Source: Perkinsus olseni
Lineage: Eukaryota; Perkinsozoa; Perkinsida; Perkinsidae
Assembly (NCBI GenBank): GCA_013115135.1
Contig: JABANP010000107.1
Coordinates: forward strand, 1 to 64,000
DNA length: 64,000 nt
Reading direction: 5' to 3'
Of the stretch, positions 33,923 to 44,069 are shown in pieces (positions within the stretch are counted from its first letter, which is position 1; each line of letters begins with the position of its first letter). The translations under genes were made by a program, and so were the position numbers. Under the pieces are notes generated by a model, which saw only the letters and a list, made by a program, of their open reading frames with translations, was not told the DNA's origin and did not search any database.

Positions 33923-35471
33923 TTACAAAGCCGTTCCCCTCTCGAGATTAGCCTTGATCTCCTTAGTGTACCTGCAGAAAAATGACCGGTGCCGGGATCG
34001 AACCTGCGCCCCAAGCCATACTTGCCGAACTCCCTTTCGATCTTCCTATTGAAGTGCTGGTTACGAGCATTGATGTAATCAACATCCTCATCCGGATTGA
34101 CCAGACGGCGCCTGAGACAAGGACCACTATACCATTGCCGCCAGTCCGTCGATGGCATGAGAAGAGCTATCAAATTGAGGAAGACAATAACATACTCGTG
34201 AATAGCTAATAACGGTAATCAGAGTGCGAGAGAACTTTCAGGATGCAACGCTTTCACGATCATAATTTCTTCCCTCAACTTTCTTGGTTTCAATTTTGTG
34301 AACCCTCACGAGTTTTCTTCGTTGATTCTTCTTCTGACTTTCCATGACTTATGAGTTTCTACTAGCCTACTCCCTACTTCATAATACTAGGAGAGCTTCT
34401 ATCAAGTACTGATAAAACTACCTCTAATAGAATTTTGGAGACTGTCACGAAATTCAAGAGTCCCAAAAATCGGTTGCAGTTCATAATCCCCCCACCTGGA
34501 GAAGGCCCTCCGTTTGTCATCAGCTTTCTTCATGGCCTGGGCCAACCGCTCCTTGCCTTCCTCGGAAGGCTTCGCACTGACCAGATCCTCGTCATCGTAG
34601 AAGGCTTGCCCGAGAGCCTCCTTCTGCTTCTCATACCTGGCAAGGAGGGGGCTGGCGAAGGGTTCTACTGGGGGAGGGCCGTACTTCACTTCATTGAACT
34701 GCACATCCGCAAGTTTCTTATCGTGCGCTCGATACAGGGAATCCTGAGGTCGAGCATGCAAGATACAAAACAGGTCAACCTAAAGACCACTTACTTCATT
34801 GAAGACCTCCCATCCAAAGGTATGATTATTGCCCTTTCGAGCCTTCTTCTCAGCCCTAGCCTCAGCCATCGATGCTTGCTCATTCAGATACCATCGCGTG
34901 TGGTCCCAATCCTCCCCCTTCTTATACTCTGACCAACCACCACCTTCCGAATTTCCAAGCAACTTTCCCTCGTACTACTTCGCCGCTTCCCTCCTGTCCC
35001 CTCCGGAGCATCCTGATCTTCCCGAGGGCCCCCCTGCTGACCCTCCTTCTCTTCCTTCAGAACCTCCTCTTGGTTAGCAACCCGCGCCTACCGGAAAATA
35101 CAGTCACCACTCATCACACTGCGTCAAGGCTGGCCCTACTTACTAGTCGTCAGCGCAGTAGTTTCACGATGGGAAGTCGCAAGCGGGAAGATTCGATCCC
35201 CACTCACCTGGTTCATCTTCAACCTCAACTCGAACATCCTAGCCTCCCTCTTATTCTTAAACCCAGCGGCCGGCTAAATAATAACGCCCTGCTGAGCCAA
35301 TTAGGAGAAGTTGAGGCATCCTACCTTGACGGGAGTAGAAGATACTTCCTCGACCTCCGACTCGCTGCTGGCTCCAGCCTCGTCCTCATCGTCCAAATCA
35401 ATCGGTATGTCTTCCGCAGACTCCTCACTTTCCGCAGCGTTATCAAGCAGCTTCTTACCTGCGATCAGCAT
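33923..35471 (-). CDS. SYF2: pre-mRNA-splicing factor SYF2
   Basis: SYF2 (p29/GCIPIP) joins the Prp19-associated spliceosome. Exons read an acidic N-terminus from the ATG at 35471 (GKKLLDNAAESEESAEDIPI), NKREARMFELRLKMNQ, WSEYKKGEDWDHTRWYLNEQ, NNHTFGWEVFNE joined to DSLYRAHDKKLADVQFNEVK, then RRLVNPDEDVDYINARNQHF, FGKYTKEIKANLERGTAL and stop at 33923. The FGWxVFN, DVDYIN and EIKxNLERGTA motifs are diagnostic. Clear introns are 35274-35324, 34744-34794 (51 nt), 34112-34495 (384 nt) and 33972-34021 (50 nt, T-arm-like). The join between about 35200 and 34960 is uncertain. The gene starts 46 bp after the upstream cyclophilin stop. Confidence 0.93.
33972..34021 (-). repeat. SYF2 last intron, tRNA T-arm-like
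   Basis: The 50-nt intron contains GCAGGTTCGATCCCGGC and ends GTCATTTTTCTGCAG. It matches the intron at 607-654 over about 30 nt of its 3' half. Splicing gives GGC-AA / G-TAC and restores GKYTKEI, so the borders are secure. Confidence 0.85.
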
Positions 35472-35516
35472 CAGTAACCTTTCCCCCACAGCTGAACCCT
35501 ATCCGATGCCCCCGTA

Positions 35517-36286
35517 CTACCCAGAGAAGCAGCAGTAGCGACTCCTTCGGCCCGGAGCTGCTTTCCGGCTCTTGAATCGGCCTTGTTCGACTGCAGCCTT
35601 TCCTCTCCTCTAGGGCCTCGTCCACTTCCTTTTTGCCAACCATACCACATTTCACGATAATTATATCAACCCGAGGACGATCTTGGTCATCAGTCGGGAC
35701 CTTCTCTATGGCTCTGATCACCTCCATGCCTCTAGTGACCCGTCCGAAGGGGACATGGCGGAAATCCAGCGCCCGAGACCTAGCGTACGTGACCATGTAC
35801 TGCGATGTGTTGTTGTGGCGCTTCTCCCCTTGATAAGTGGTCGTCAAGATACCCGCCCCACTATGCTTGTTGATGGAACTGGCATAAACGATATCGCCGG
35901 AGCGAGCAACCGCCCCGACTTACTTCTCATCTCGGAATGGTTTGCCGTAGACCGACAGACCACTGCTACCGTCATTGGCGACGATATCGCCTCCCTGCAG
36001 GCCCTCTCCCTTCACCGATTTGAAAATCTTCGAATTGCGGTAAGTCAGCTCAGGGCCGTATTCTCCCGTACCTACAGGATTTTCTCTACGCCATGATTAT
36101 TATCCACAATTATGTCCTTGCTTCGCTCCGCTAAGATTTTCCCCATTTTCCCGTCCTACATAGTCCTCTGAAGTTCTCAGCAGTCTCCGGACAGGTGTCA
36201 GCGAAGAGCTCAAACTCCACTCGGCCACCCGCAGCCGCGCCGATCTTCACCTCCAGAAACACGCGAGGGTTACGTCGATGCCTCAT
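35517..36286 (-). CDS. divergent cyclophilin-like protein
   Basis: Exons 36286-36160, 36071-35924 and 35878-35517 join in phase to a cyclophilin fold: RVFLEVKIGAAAGGRVEFEL, CPETAENFRGLCTGEYG, FKSVKGEGLQGGDIVANDG, HSGAGILTTTY, NNTSQYMVTYARSRALDFRH and VPFGRV. The catalytic FHR is FKS here, and the NTNGSQFF and LDGKH segments are altered, so proline isomerase activity is doubtful and a binding role is more likely. At 35598-35608 a +1 skip gives a basic tail (KAAVEQGRFKSRKAAPGRRS) ending at 35517; without it the frame runs to 35455 with an unlikely Leu-rich end. The first intron (36072-36159) carries the 12-mer and GATTTTC motif. Its position beside SYF2 may reflect a spliceosomal role. Confidence 0.8.
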
Positions 36287-36501
36287 GACTGTGTACAAGG
36301 GCGGAGAGACAAAACCCTGATGTCCGAACAGGGAATCGAACCCGGGACCTCCAGGCCTGCACTTAAACCCAACTGTAGTAGTAGGAAGAGGGTAAGGGGA
36401 TTGGAAACAAGCACAGTTTCAACAGTACAACGATGATTCGGACGTATGGAGCCACTCGAGCGACTCTCTCTCAGCCACTCGAGGGCGTAGTAAATAATAC
36501 T

Positions 36502-39500
36502 TCAATTTCTCTTTCGTTTATGGCCAGCAGCATGGTTGTCCTTGCCCGCCCCCGCGGCCAGTAGGGGTTGGCGTCTGCTCATCCCCTCGTTGATCTCCTC
36601 CTTAGGTACGTCATACATGAGCTTGAAGAGCCCTGTGCCGAGGTGGACGGGGTTGCCCATGATGATAGACTCGGAGACACCGACGACCGGGTCTGGCCGA
36701 TTGAACCTGGCCATCATGAACACGGTCTCCAAATCGGTACGAAATTGCAGGGAAATTTCGGCGAGTATATTCTCGTAAAGGGGTACGTATAAAAACGCGG
36801 CGATTCCAAAACCGAGCTTGTTTTTTCTGGACCAGAGATACCATCACCGAAAGACTCCCTTCACGTCAAGTGTGACAACTCCCGTACGTTTCAATTGGCC
36901 TGGGAAAGCTAAATACTGCGGAGAATGACCAAAATTTTGCGCTAAGAAAAAAAAATTCGCACCTATTTTTTCACGACAGGATAATAGGCAGTGAGATTCA
37001 CAAGCAAGACGATAAGTTTTCACTTCCGCAGCAAGAGAAGTTAAGGCTCGTTAATTCCGAGCAACCGCTTCGTCCTCACAATAAAGAGGGCGTATGGTCG
37101 TATTAGTAGGATGCGTTTTCTCAGAGTCAAGCGGAGGGATCGATGGTTTTGACACGAGGACCACCGGGCCGAATCCCAGCTTACACCGCCGGCCTCGAAG
37201 AGGAAGTCCGACGTCTTCTCGAAGGAAGCAAGCATCATAGTGGAGTTACTCATCTTAGAGATACCAAATCGATTAATACCCAACGTCTCACCACGGTATC
37301 TGATCAAGGGAGAATGTCAATGATCAACCTACTCTCGTATCTTGCACGCTTCAACCTAAGATACCCCGTTATTATTACGTCATACAGTCACCCAGCATCT
37401 GTATATGCCTGTAATCCACTGACATGCCGAAGTGCTTCATAATAACATCAATCTCGGACATGATAGACTTCCTAGCCGCCTCAATGCCCAAAACGCTCTG
37501 CACCTCCAGGACGTGATTGCTGACGGTCTTCTCAGCCACCACTCCCTCAATACCCATCACATCCTGCAGACCATAGCCCTCCACCAGCAAGGAGTATATT
37601 GTATCATTAGTGCCGTCCTTAGCCTCTTCCTTATTAACCACCACCCTACTGCACTGCTTCAGTCCCTTCACCGGAGCTTGAGGAAGGGCATTCCTCAAAG
37701 CCTGTACTTCGAACCACAGCGTTTCCGGGTTGGGTGGGAGGGTACGGCCACGACTGTCGACAGCTCCCGCCGGTCGGATCGCCAACTTCAATTTCCCGCG
37801 AGATTCTATGCACTCCGGGCGGATCTTGAGTCCCCCAGGCAGCGCCCCCTTCGCGCAGAGAGCCTCCTTCAACTCGTCCATGGTCAAATCCAACTGCATC
37901 CTACGCAGGGTCTCACCACACAGCTTGACGATGAGGTAGACTCCTGAAGGCTCGTACACCTGAGGATGGACGAGTTGCGAAAAAGTTGGTATGACCAAGC
38001 CAGTACCTGTTTAATATACTCGCAGATATCGCCAAGCACCGTCCTCTGAATCTTGCTCTTCACCATAAAGGCAGCCGCTTCCACCCGATCCTGTTCCGAG
38101 CTTACCTGCAACCAAAGATACCCCTCACCGCAGCGCAAAGATTCCCTCCGCCCTACAGGAAATAATCGGCGTAGAGATGGTCTTAGCCGCATTGATAATC
38201 TCCTTAATCCTAGGCACACCCAAAGTGACGTTCATACTTGCAACACCAGCAAAATGGAAGGTCTTCAAAGTCATCTGAGTCGCCGGTTCTCCGATACTCT
38301 GGGCACTCGTAGCCCCCACAGCCTCGCCAGGCTCCATCAACGCCCTTCTGTACTTCCTCGCGCAGGTAGTCATGAAGGACCTCAACTGCGCTTCCGTCAG
38401 AGCACAGCTAAGGTCGCATAGTGTTCTCTCCCTAGCGTCGTTCGGGGACCTCTCGTCCACCGCCAGACCGACTTTCGCCCTCTCCTTCTCCATCTCGGTC
38501 GCCATATCCCCAATGAACTCAGTAAGATCGCCCGTAAACCTACTGGTATCCAACGACGTCAGTGGACAGATGGACTTGACCTCCTGATCCACCTGCTGGA
38601 TCAGTTGATTCGTCAAAGAACGATACTCGCTCGGCAGCAAAGCAACCTCGTTGCTATGATGCTTCTCCACAACATGCTGGACATGATTCATCGTGTGCTC
38701 GAAATTCAGCGGCTTGCTCTTTCCCTCCATCATCGCCGGATTCAACCCGTCATCACCAAACACGAACTGGACCACAGTGCCATCGCTCGTTCTCACCGTC
38801 ATGTCGTACTTCAAGCCCAGGTCCTCAAGAGCCTTGATCAGCTTCCTCTGCATGTACCCAGTCTCAGCCGTCTTCACAGCAGTATCCACCAGCCCCTCTC
38901 GACCACCCATCGTATGGAAGAAGTACTCGAAGGGGTTCAACCCAGAAAAGAAGCTGTCCTCCACAAATCCTCGTGATTGCGGAGTCTTCGAAAATTTTTT
39001 GAAGTGCGGCAATGTTCTGTTCACAAAGCCATTCTGTATCCGCTGGCCTCCCACATTCTGCTGTCCCAAACACACAATCATCTGCGACAGGTTAATAGGA
39101 CTTCCCTTAGAGCCGCACTGCGCCATAATCCGCGGCTTGTTGAACCTCGGAAGGACCTTCTCCAGCCGGTCACCCACAGAATTTCGTATTTTTCCGAGCT
39201 CGCCATTGATAACAGCCTCCAGCGTCTGCTCAGCATCGCAGCCCGGCTTCAACGGCAACTTGCCTTGCTTGTACTCCTCAATTTTCTCATCGACATACGC
39301 GTACTTCTCTGCCACCTGCTCCTTTTTGAAGGCCTCAATCTCAGGACTAGCCGTAACGTCATCGATACCGAAGGACATCCCTCTAGTACCCAACCACCGG
39401 GCGGACAGCTTCGACAATCGCCCAAGGCAGGCTGCAGCCACGGCAGGAGAGTTGTCACGGATAAGGACGAAGGTTAGACCGGGCTTGGAGCCTCCGAGAA

Positions 39501-41929
39501 TCTTCTTGCCCAGGTTGCCCGCGATGAGCTCGGAGTTGTAGAAAATAACGTAACCGTCGTTGCGACAGAAGTACGGATCGCCGTGACTGAAATTTTTCTC
39601 GGGCATTTCTAGGTTGACAAGTACCTGAGAGGACCAACCAAAGATACCACAGAATTCACGAACGACCATGATCAACCTAAGATATCACAGAATTCATGAA
39701 CGACCATGATCAACCTAAGATACCACAGAATTCATGAACGACCATGATCAACCTAAGATACCACAGATTTCATGAACTACCATTATCAACCAAAGATATC
39801 ACAGATTTCATGAACTCCCATGATCAACCTAAGATACCCCTCCCGTCTATTACCGTGCTCTTGTGCGACGGCCTCAACATCAACGATATCAACTGCTTCC
39901 CCGTCCACAACTGGACTGGCTTCATCACCTGATAGTATAATTATCAGTACCATAAAACGACGGAATCCTTCTATTACCGTGGGGGGAGGTAACTCAAGAG
40001 ACTCCGCAGCCTTACCGAAGTACCTAATACAAGAAACGCTGATAGGCTCAAATCGTCTAAATCAATATTCCACTGAATCAAGACGTATCTTATATTCCGT
40101 GATGAGCCATAATCGACCTCGGCTGCCGCCCACCCTATTACATTGCGATATTGGCGATCTTGTCCTTAGTCAAGAAAGTGTCCCTCTGCGTCAACAGCCA
40201 GGCAGAAGTGAGGAAATCCTGAGTGGCGGCCACGATGGGCTCACCATTCTTAGACGTAATAAGGTTGTTCTGGACCCCCATCAACGCCAATGCCTCCGCC
40301 CGGGCCTCCTGCGTTTGCGGCAGATGAATATTCATCTCATCGCCATCAAAATCAGCGTTGTACGGCGAGCAGACGCACTCGTTAAAGCGGAAGGTTCTCC
40401 AGGGCATGACCTTAGCTCCGATGAGCCATGATACTCATCTTATGCAGACTTGGCTGTCGATTGAATAGAACAACATCACCATCTTGTAGATGCCTCTCGA
40501 CCACATCACCATACTGCAGATCAGCCGCCAGCTCTTCTCGGATCTGCTTCTTAATAAAGGCTAGATTTTTCACCCCGCCACTTTTCAGTCTGATAATGTG
40601 CGCGCCAGGATGGCCCTCCGTGCCCCTGATCACCCGGTCCCTGAGCATGTCGATGTTGGTACGGCAGACGACCTCCGGGAATGTCAGCTTCATAGCCGAG
40701 TATTGCGGTATGATAACTTCCGTCACCTCCAGATTGGGGTCCGGACTAATAACCGTACGGCCGGAAAAATTCACGCGTTTCCCCGATAAATTTCCGCGAA
40801 ATCTTCCCTCCTTTCCCTTCAACCTCGAACAGATACTCCTGATCGGCTTAGTAGTAGGCGCTGCCGCAGCCAAACCCGTCGCCTCTGAGTTCATCATCAA
40901 TGCTACTTGCGCTGACAACCACTGCCATTGCTCGGCCACTTGCTTCAACGTCCCTCCCCTCGAGAGAGTAGCTTTAATATTATTATTAGTAGCCACAATG
41001 TCGCTGGTCTGGACCGAAAGATCATCCTCCTGCGTCCCCGCGTCGCCGATCTGCACGCTCGGCCGAATGCACACCGGAGAGACCGGTACGTGAGTGACCA
41101 CCAGACGCTCAGGTTGCGGAGGGAGCTTCAGCATCTCCTGATCCGAAGGAGGCATCTTGGCGAGTAAGGGAAGAAGGTGCAGAGGAGTCAGATCTTCATA
41201 GGCCACCTTACTGAGATGGTTCCCGATCTCGGGGTTGTTGGCGACAGCGTCAGTATACTGCTGTTGGTACTCTACTTTAGCTTGGTCCTTGGGGAGCTCA
41301 TGGACCAGCGTCATGTACCCTCGAGTGCCCTTCTTGACCGCCCCATTGTAAGCATCACAATAGGGGCATTGCCGAACCTTCTTACAAGTATCCACCAGCT
41401 TCCTGAAGACGCCCTTCTGCTGCTGTACGTCCTTAGTAGCCTTCCTCGTCCGATTCAGCCACACCGATCGCTTCTCCGGAGCCAGCAGTACTCTGCCACA
41501 GCGCTTGCATATCGCAGAAAGCAGCAACTGGACGTGGCGGAAGTACCCCACATGAAAGACCGGCAATACCAACTTTATCGATCCAAAATGGCCCGGACAT
41601 TCCCGAAAATTCTTCCCGCAGGTCTGGCAGTCGCTCATCCTATTCATAGCACCCAGTCGAGGGTCGTGGCAGCCCAAGGCGAGCTGCTTGTGCGTCATGG
41701 GGTCGAAGTACCCCTGGTTCAAGACCTCAACTTCGCCGTACTTGGAAATTTCCTCGCCAGACATAATACCAAAATCAACGCCCTTGATGGCATAGCTCTC
41801 CCCGCCGTTCTCTGCTGACGGTATGGGCTCCTTGAGAAGGTACTCAAGGCCTTCATCGTTGTTATTACCGCCGCCACTGCTGCTGCCTTTGGGCGTCTCC
41901 ACCTCCATGGGGACGGCAGAAGCAGCCAT
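36502..41929 (-). CDS. POLR3A: RNA polymerase III largest subunit RPC1
   Basis: RPC1 is the catalytic subunit of RNA polymerase III, which makes tRNA and 5S rRNA. Exons: 41929-40142, 40023-39978, 39928-39854, 39624 to about 38155, about 38105-38008, 37959-37379, 37299-37185 and 36726-36502. Landmarks in order are the N-terminal zinc-binding CETC-like [26 protein letters not shown], the catalytic [33 protein letters not shown], the bridge-helix region [20 protein letters not shown], and [20 protein letters not shown]. The end is [18 protein letters not shown]. This C-terminus is the Pol III type with no heptad repeats, which excludes RPB1. At 40414-40423 one extra base must be skipped ([13 protein letters not shown]). 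The 38106-38154 splice is also ambiguous: a 28-nt intron is in frame, whereas the likelier 50-nt intron needs another +1. Confidence 0.95.
37300..37378 (-). repeat. RPC1 intron with GGTATCTTAGGTTGAAG
   Basis: This 79-nt intron starts GTAATAATAACG, continues GGGTATCTTAGGTTGAAGC and holds a second AGGTTGAT. It shares the word with the tandem intron at 39625-39853, and its near-reverse complement forms the acceptor ends of introns 44216-44267 and 33326-33372. Confidence 0.8.
39641..39830 (-). repeat. five exact-length 38-bp tandem units inside an RPC1 intron
   Basis: Intron 39625-39853 (229 nt) is made almost wholly of five 38-bp units starting at 39641, 39679, 39717, 39755 and 39793, with partial units at both ends. 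Each holds, on the coding strand, GGTATCTTAGGTTGAT or a close variant, then CATGG and TTCATGAA. The flanking exons join in frame (RPSHKST / VLVNLEMPE). Confidence 0.95.
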
Positions 41930-42231
41930 AGAGGGAAGACAAGACTGAAGTACACGGGGTTACGAAAGGAGTGGTATGACGAATTGGACGTGCGTAGCAA
42001 GAACAATGGGCGACGAACCTTTCCAACGGACACCACGATGCTTCGAATGAACAAAATACCACAACATGTACCAAATCTTGAGCGGAGCGAAGCTCTACTT
42101 CTTCATCGATTACTTGGGCGCGCGCTACTTTTATCGCAGACCGGGATGATGATGGTGACGATCAACAGCAGCAGCTCGTGACTTAATCGCGTTTAGTTTC
42201 TTCTTCTTTTTCTCCTTTTCCTGCATACACC

Positions 42232-43603
42232 ATGTTCTTTGGAATGGACGACATGTTTGGCGGGGCTGCTGGTCCGAAGAAGGACGTCGACACTCAAAAA
42301 TTTTACGACGTCCTCGGGGTCAAGAAGGACGCGTCCAAAGCTGAAATTAAGAAAGCGTAAGTATCAATGAAGGGGGTATCCGAGGTCCATGCTGGCAGTT
42401 TACAAGCGGTAAAGATACGCTAGCTCAAGGATTCTCATTGGTAAGGTACCGGAAGCTCGCTTTGAAGGAGCATCCTGATAAGGGCGGTGACCCTGAGAAG
42501 TTCAAGGAGCTCACCCGAGCCTACGAGGTCCTCAGCGACGAGCAGAAGCGAGCACGCTACGACAAGTTCGGTGAGGAGGGCGTCGACCAGGACGGTAGGC
42601 CAGCTCGAAAGCTCAATGTTCGTCCACAGCCCGGTTTCTAGGTATGGGTCCTGGCAACGCTGAGGATATTTTTGATATGGTCTTCGGTGGTGGTCGTGGT
42701 CGATCGACTGGCCCTCGGAAAGGGGAAGATATATCTCACGTTTTGGAGGTCCCCTTGGCCCAGTTCTATAACGGTGCCACTAGGAAGCTCGCCATTAACA
42801 GGGTTGTTATCGACCGATCCTCGCCTATCACCACTTGCAATGCCTGCGACGGTCAAGGCGCGACTGTGAAGACGGTCCGGATGGGCCCGATGGTGCAGCA
42901 GATGCAATCGACTTGTCAGCAGTGTCATGGCCAAGGACGCACTTTCAAGACCAAGAAGTCCAAGGAGATCATTGAGATTCACATCGAGAAGGGCATGAAG
43001 TCGGGCCAGCGGATTCCCTTCCGGGGGATGGCCGATGAGAGCAGCCCTGATGTCGAGCCAGGTGACCTGATAATCATCCTGAAGCAGAAGGAGAATGACG
43101 ACACTCCCTTCACTAGAAAGGGCAACGATTTGTTCTTGAGGAAGCCTATCAGTTTGGTGGAAGCTCTTACTGGTTACACGACCGTTGTCACCCATTTGGA
43201 CGGCCGTAAGCTCATCGTGCGGTCGAAGCCTGGTGACATCATCAAGCCCATTGACCTCACCTCGCAGAAGCATTATTTGAAGTGCGTGAAGGGCGAGGGT
43301 ATGCCCACCCATCAAAACCCCTTCCTTTGTGGTAACCTCTTCCTCATTCTCGATATCGTCTTCCCGGAGTCACTCACTCCGGACGCTTGTGAGATTCTCC
43401 GAGAGATTCTCCCGGCTCCGACCGACGCGCCGATCATCACGGATGAGATGGAGGAGACCTATGAGCATCATGAGTTGGTGGACATGGACCCTAAGGAGAG
43501 TGCTGCAGCGACGGCTGGCTACGACAAGTCTAGCGAGGCGTACGAGGAGGATGACGAGGGCTCCATGCCCGGAGCTCAGAGGGTCCAGTGCGCGCAACAG
43601 TAG
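42232..43603 (+). CDS. type I DnaJ (DNAJA/Ydj1-like) co-chaperone
   Basis: This Hsp40 stimulates Hsp70 ATPase and delivers clients. Exons 42232-42356, 42446-42594 and 42642-43603 give 411 residues. The J domain ([33 protein letters not shown]) has the HPD motif. A G/M-rich linker follows ([12 protein letters not shown]), then the zinc-finger region, the substrate-binding beta domains ([20 protein letters not shown]) and a C-terminal CAQQ box typical of farnesylated cytosolic DNAJA proteins. The zinc region has only two CxxCxGxG repeats (CNACDGQG and CQQCHGQG), corresponding to repeats 2 and 3. Repeats 1 and 4 are absent, so one of the two zinc centres is missing. Divergent from RPC1 with about 300 bp between, and followed by a paralogue. 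Confidence 0.95.
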
Positions 43604-44069
43604 TTGTTGCTGCTGCTGGTCACGATGTTCTTCTGGTGATGGTATTATTACTATTGTATTCTTGCAGCCACTGAGCTACTGACTGAAGGGTCCTTTTCAT
43701 TTTGACCGACCCTTTGTTGCGGCTGGTGAGCTGACGGGAAGAATTAGGAGAAACACCGGTCGTCGTCGTTCATCTGTACTGTATCTCATAATACAGACTG
43801 TTGCTACTGACATCACCCCTACTGATCAATAACAGGGGCTCCCTTCTCAGGAGAGGGGTCCCTACGGAATTACTATCATTGCTATTCACTCCGCCCACTG
43901 CCCCCTAAGGGCGGCAGCAAAAACCAAATACCCGTCGCTTCGCTCCGCCTGTGTTGTGTTCTTGGGTTAATAGGAAGCAGCAGTGCTGTCCTTCTCAGCT
44001 TGGCCGGATTGCCTTTGCCGGTTTTCGGTCGTTTTATTCTTGTATCCTACATCAACCCCTCCCTGAGAA
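43604..44069. other. spacer between DnaJ paralogues
   Basis: No gene. An 8-bp GAAGGGTCC/GGACCC-like inverted pattern lies near 43685-43860 and the 12-mer GCTTCGCTCCGC is at 43937-43948. It holds the 3' UTR of the first and 5' UTR of the second DnaJ gene. Confidence 0.5.

Noticed and set aside
38693..39541. 282-codon plus-strand frame
   Set aside because: It is antisense to the conserved RPC1 exon, which explains all the constraint there.
36502..41929. RNA polymerase II largest subunit RPB1
   Set aside because: No C-terminal heptad repeats occur, and the terminal [18 protein letters not shown] block and zinc regions match RPC1.
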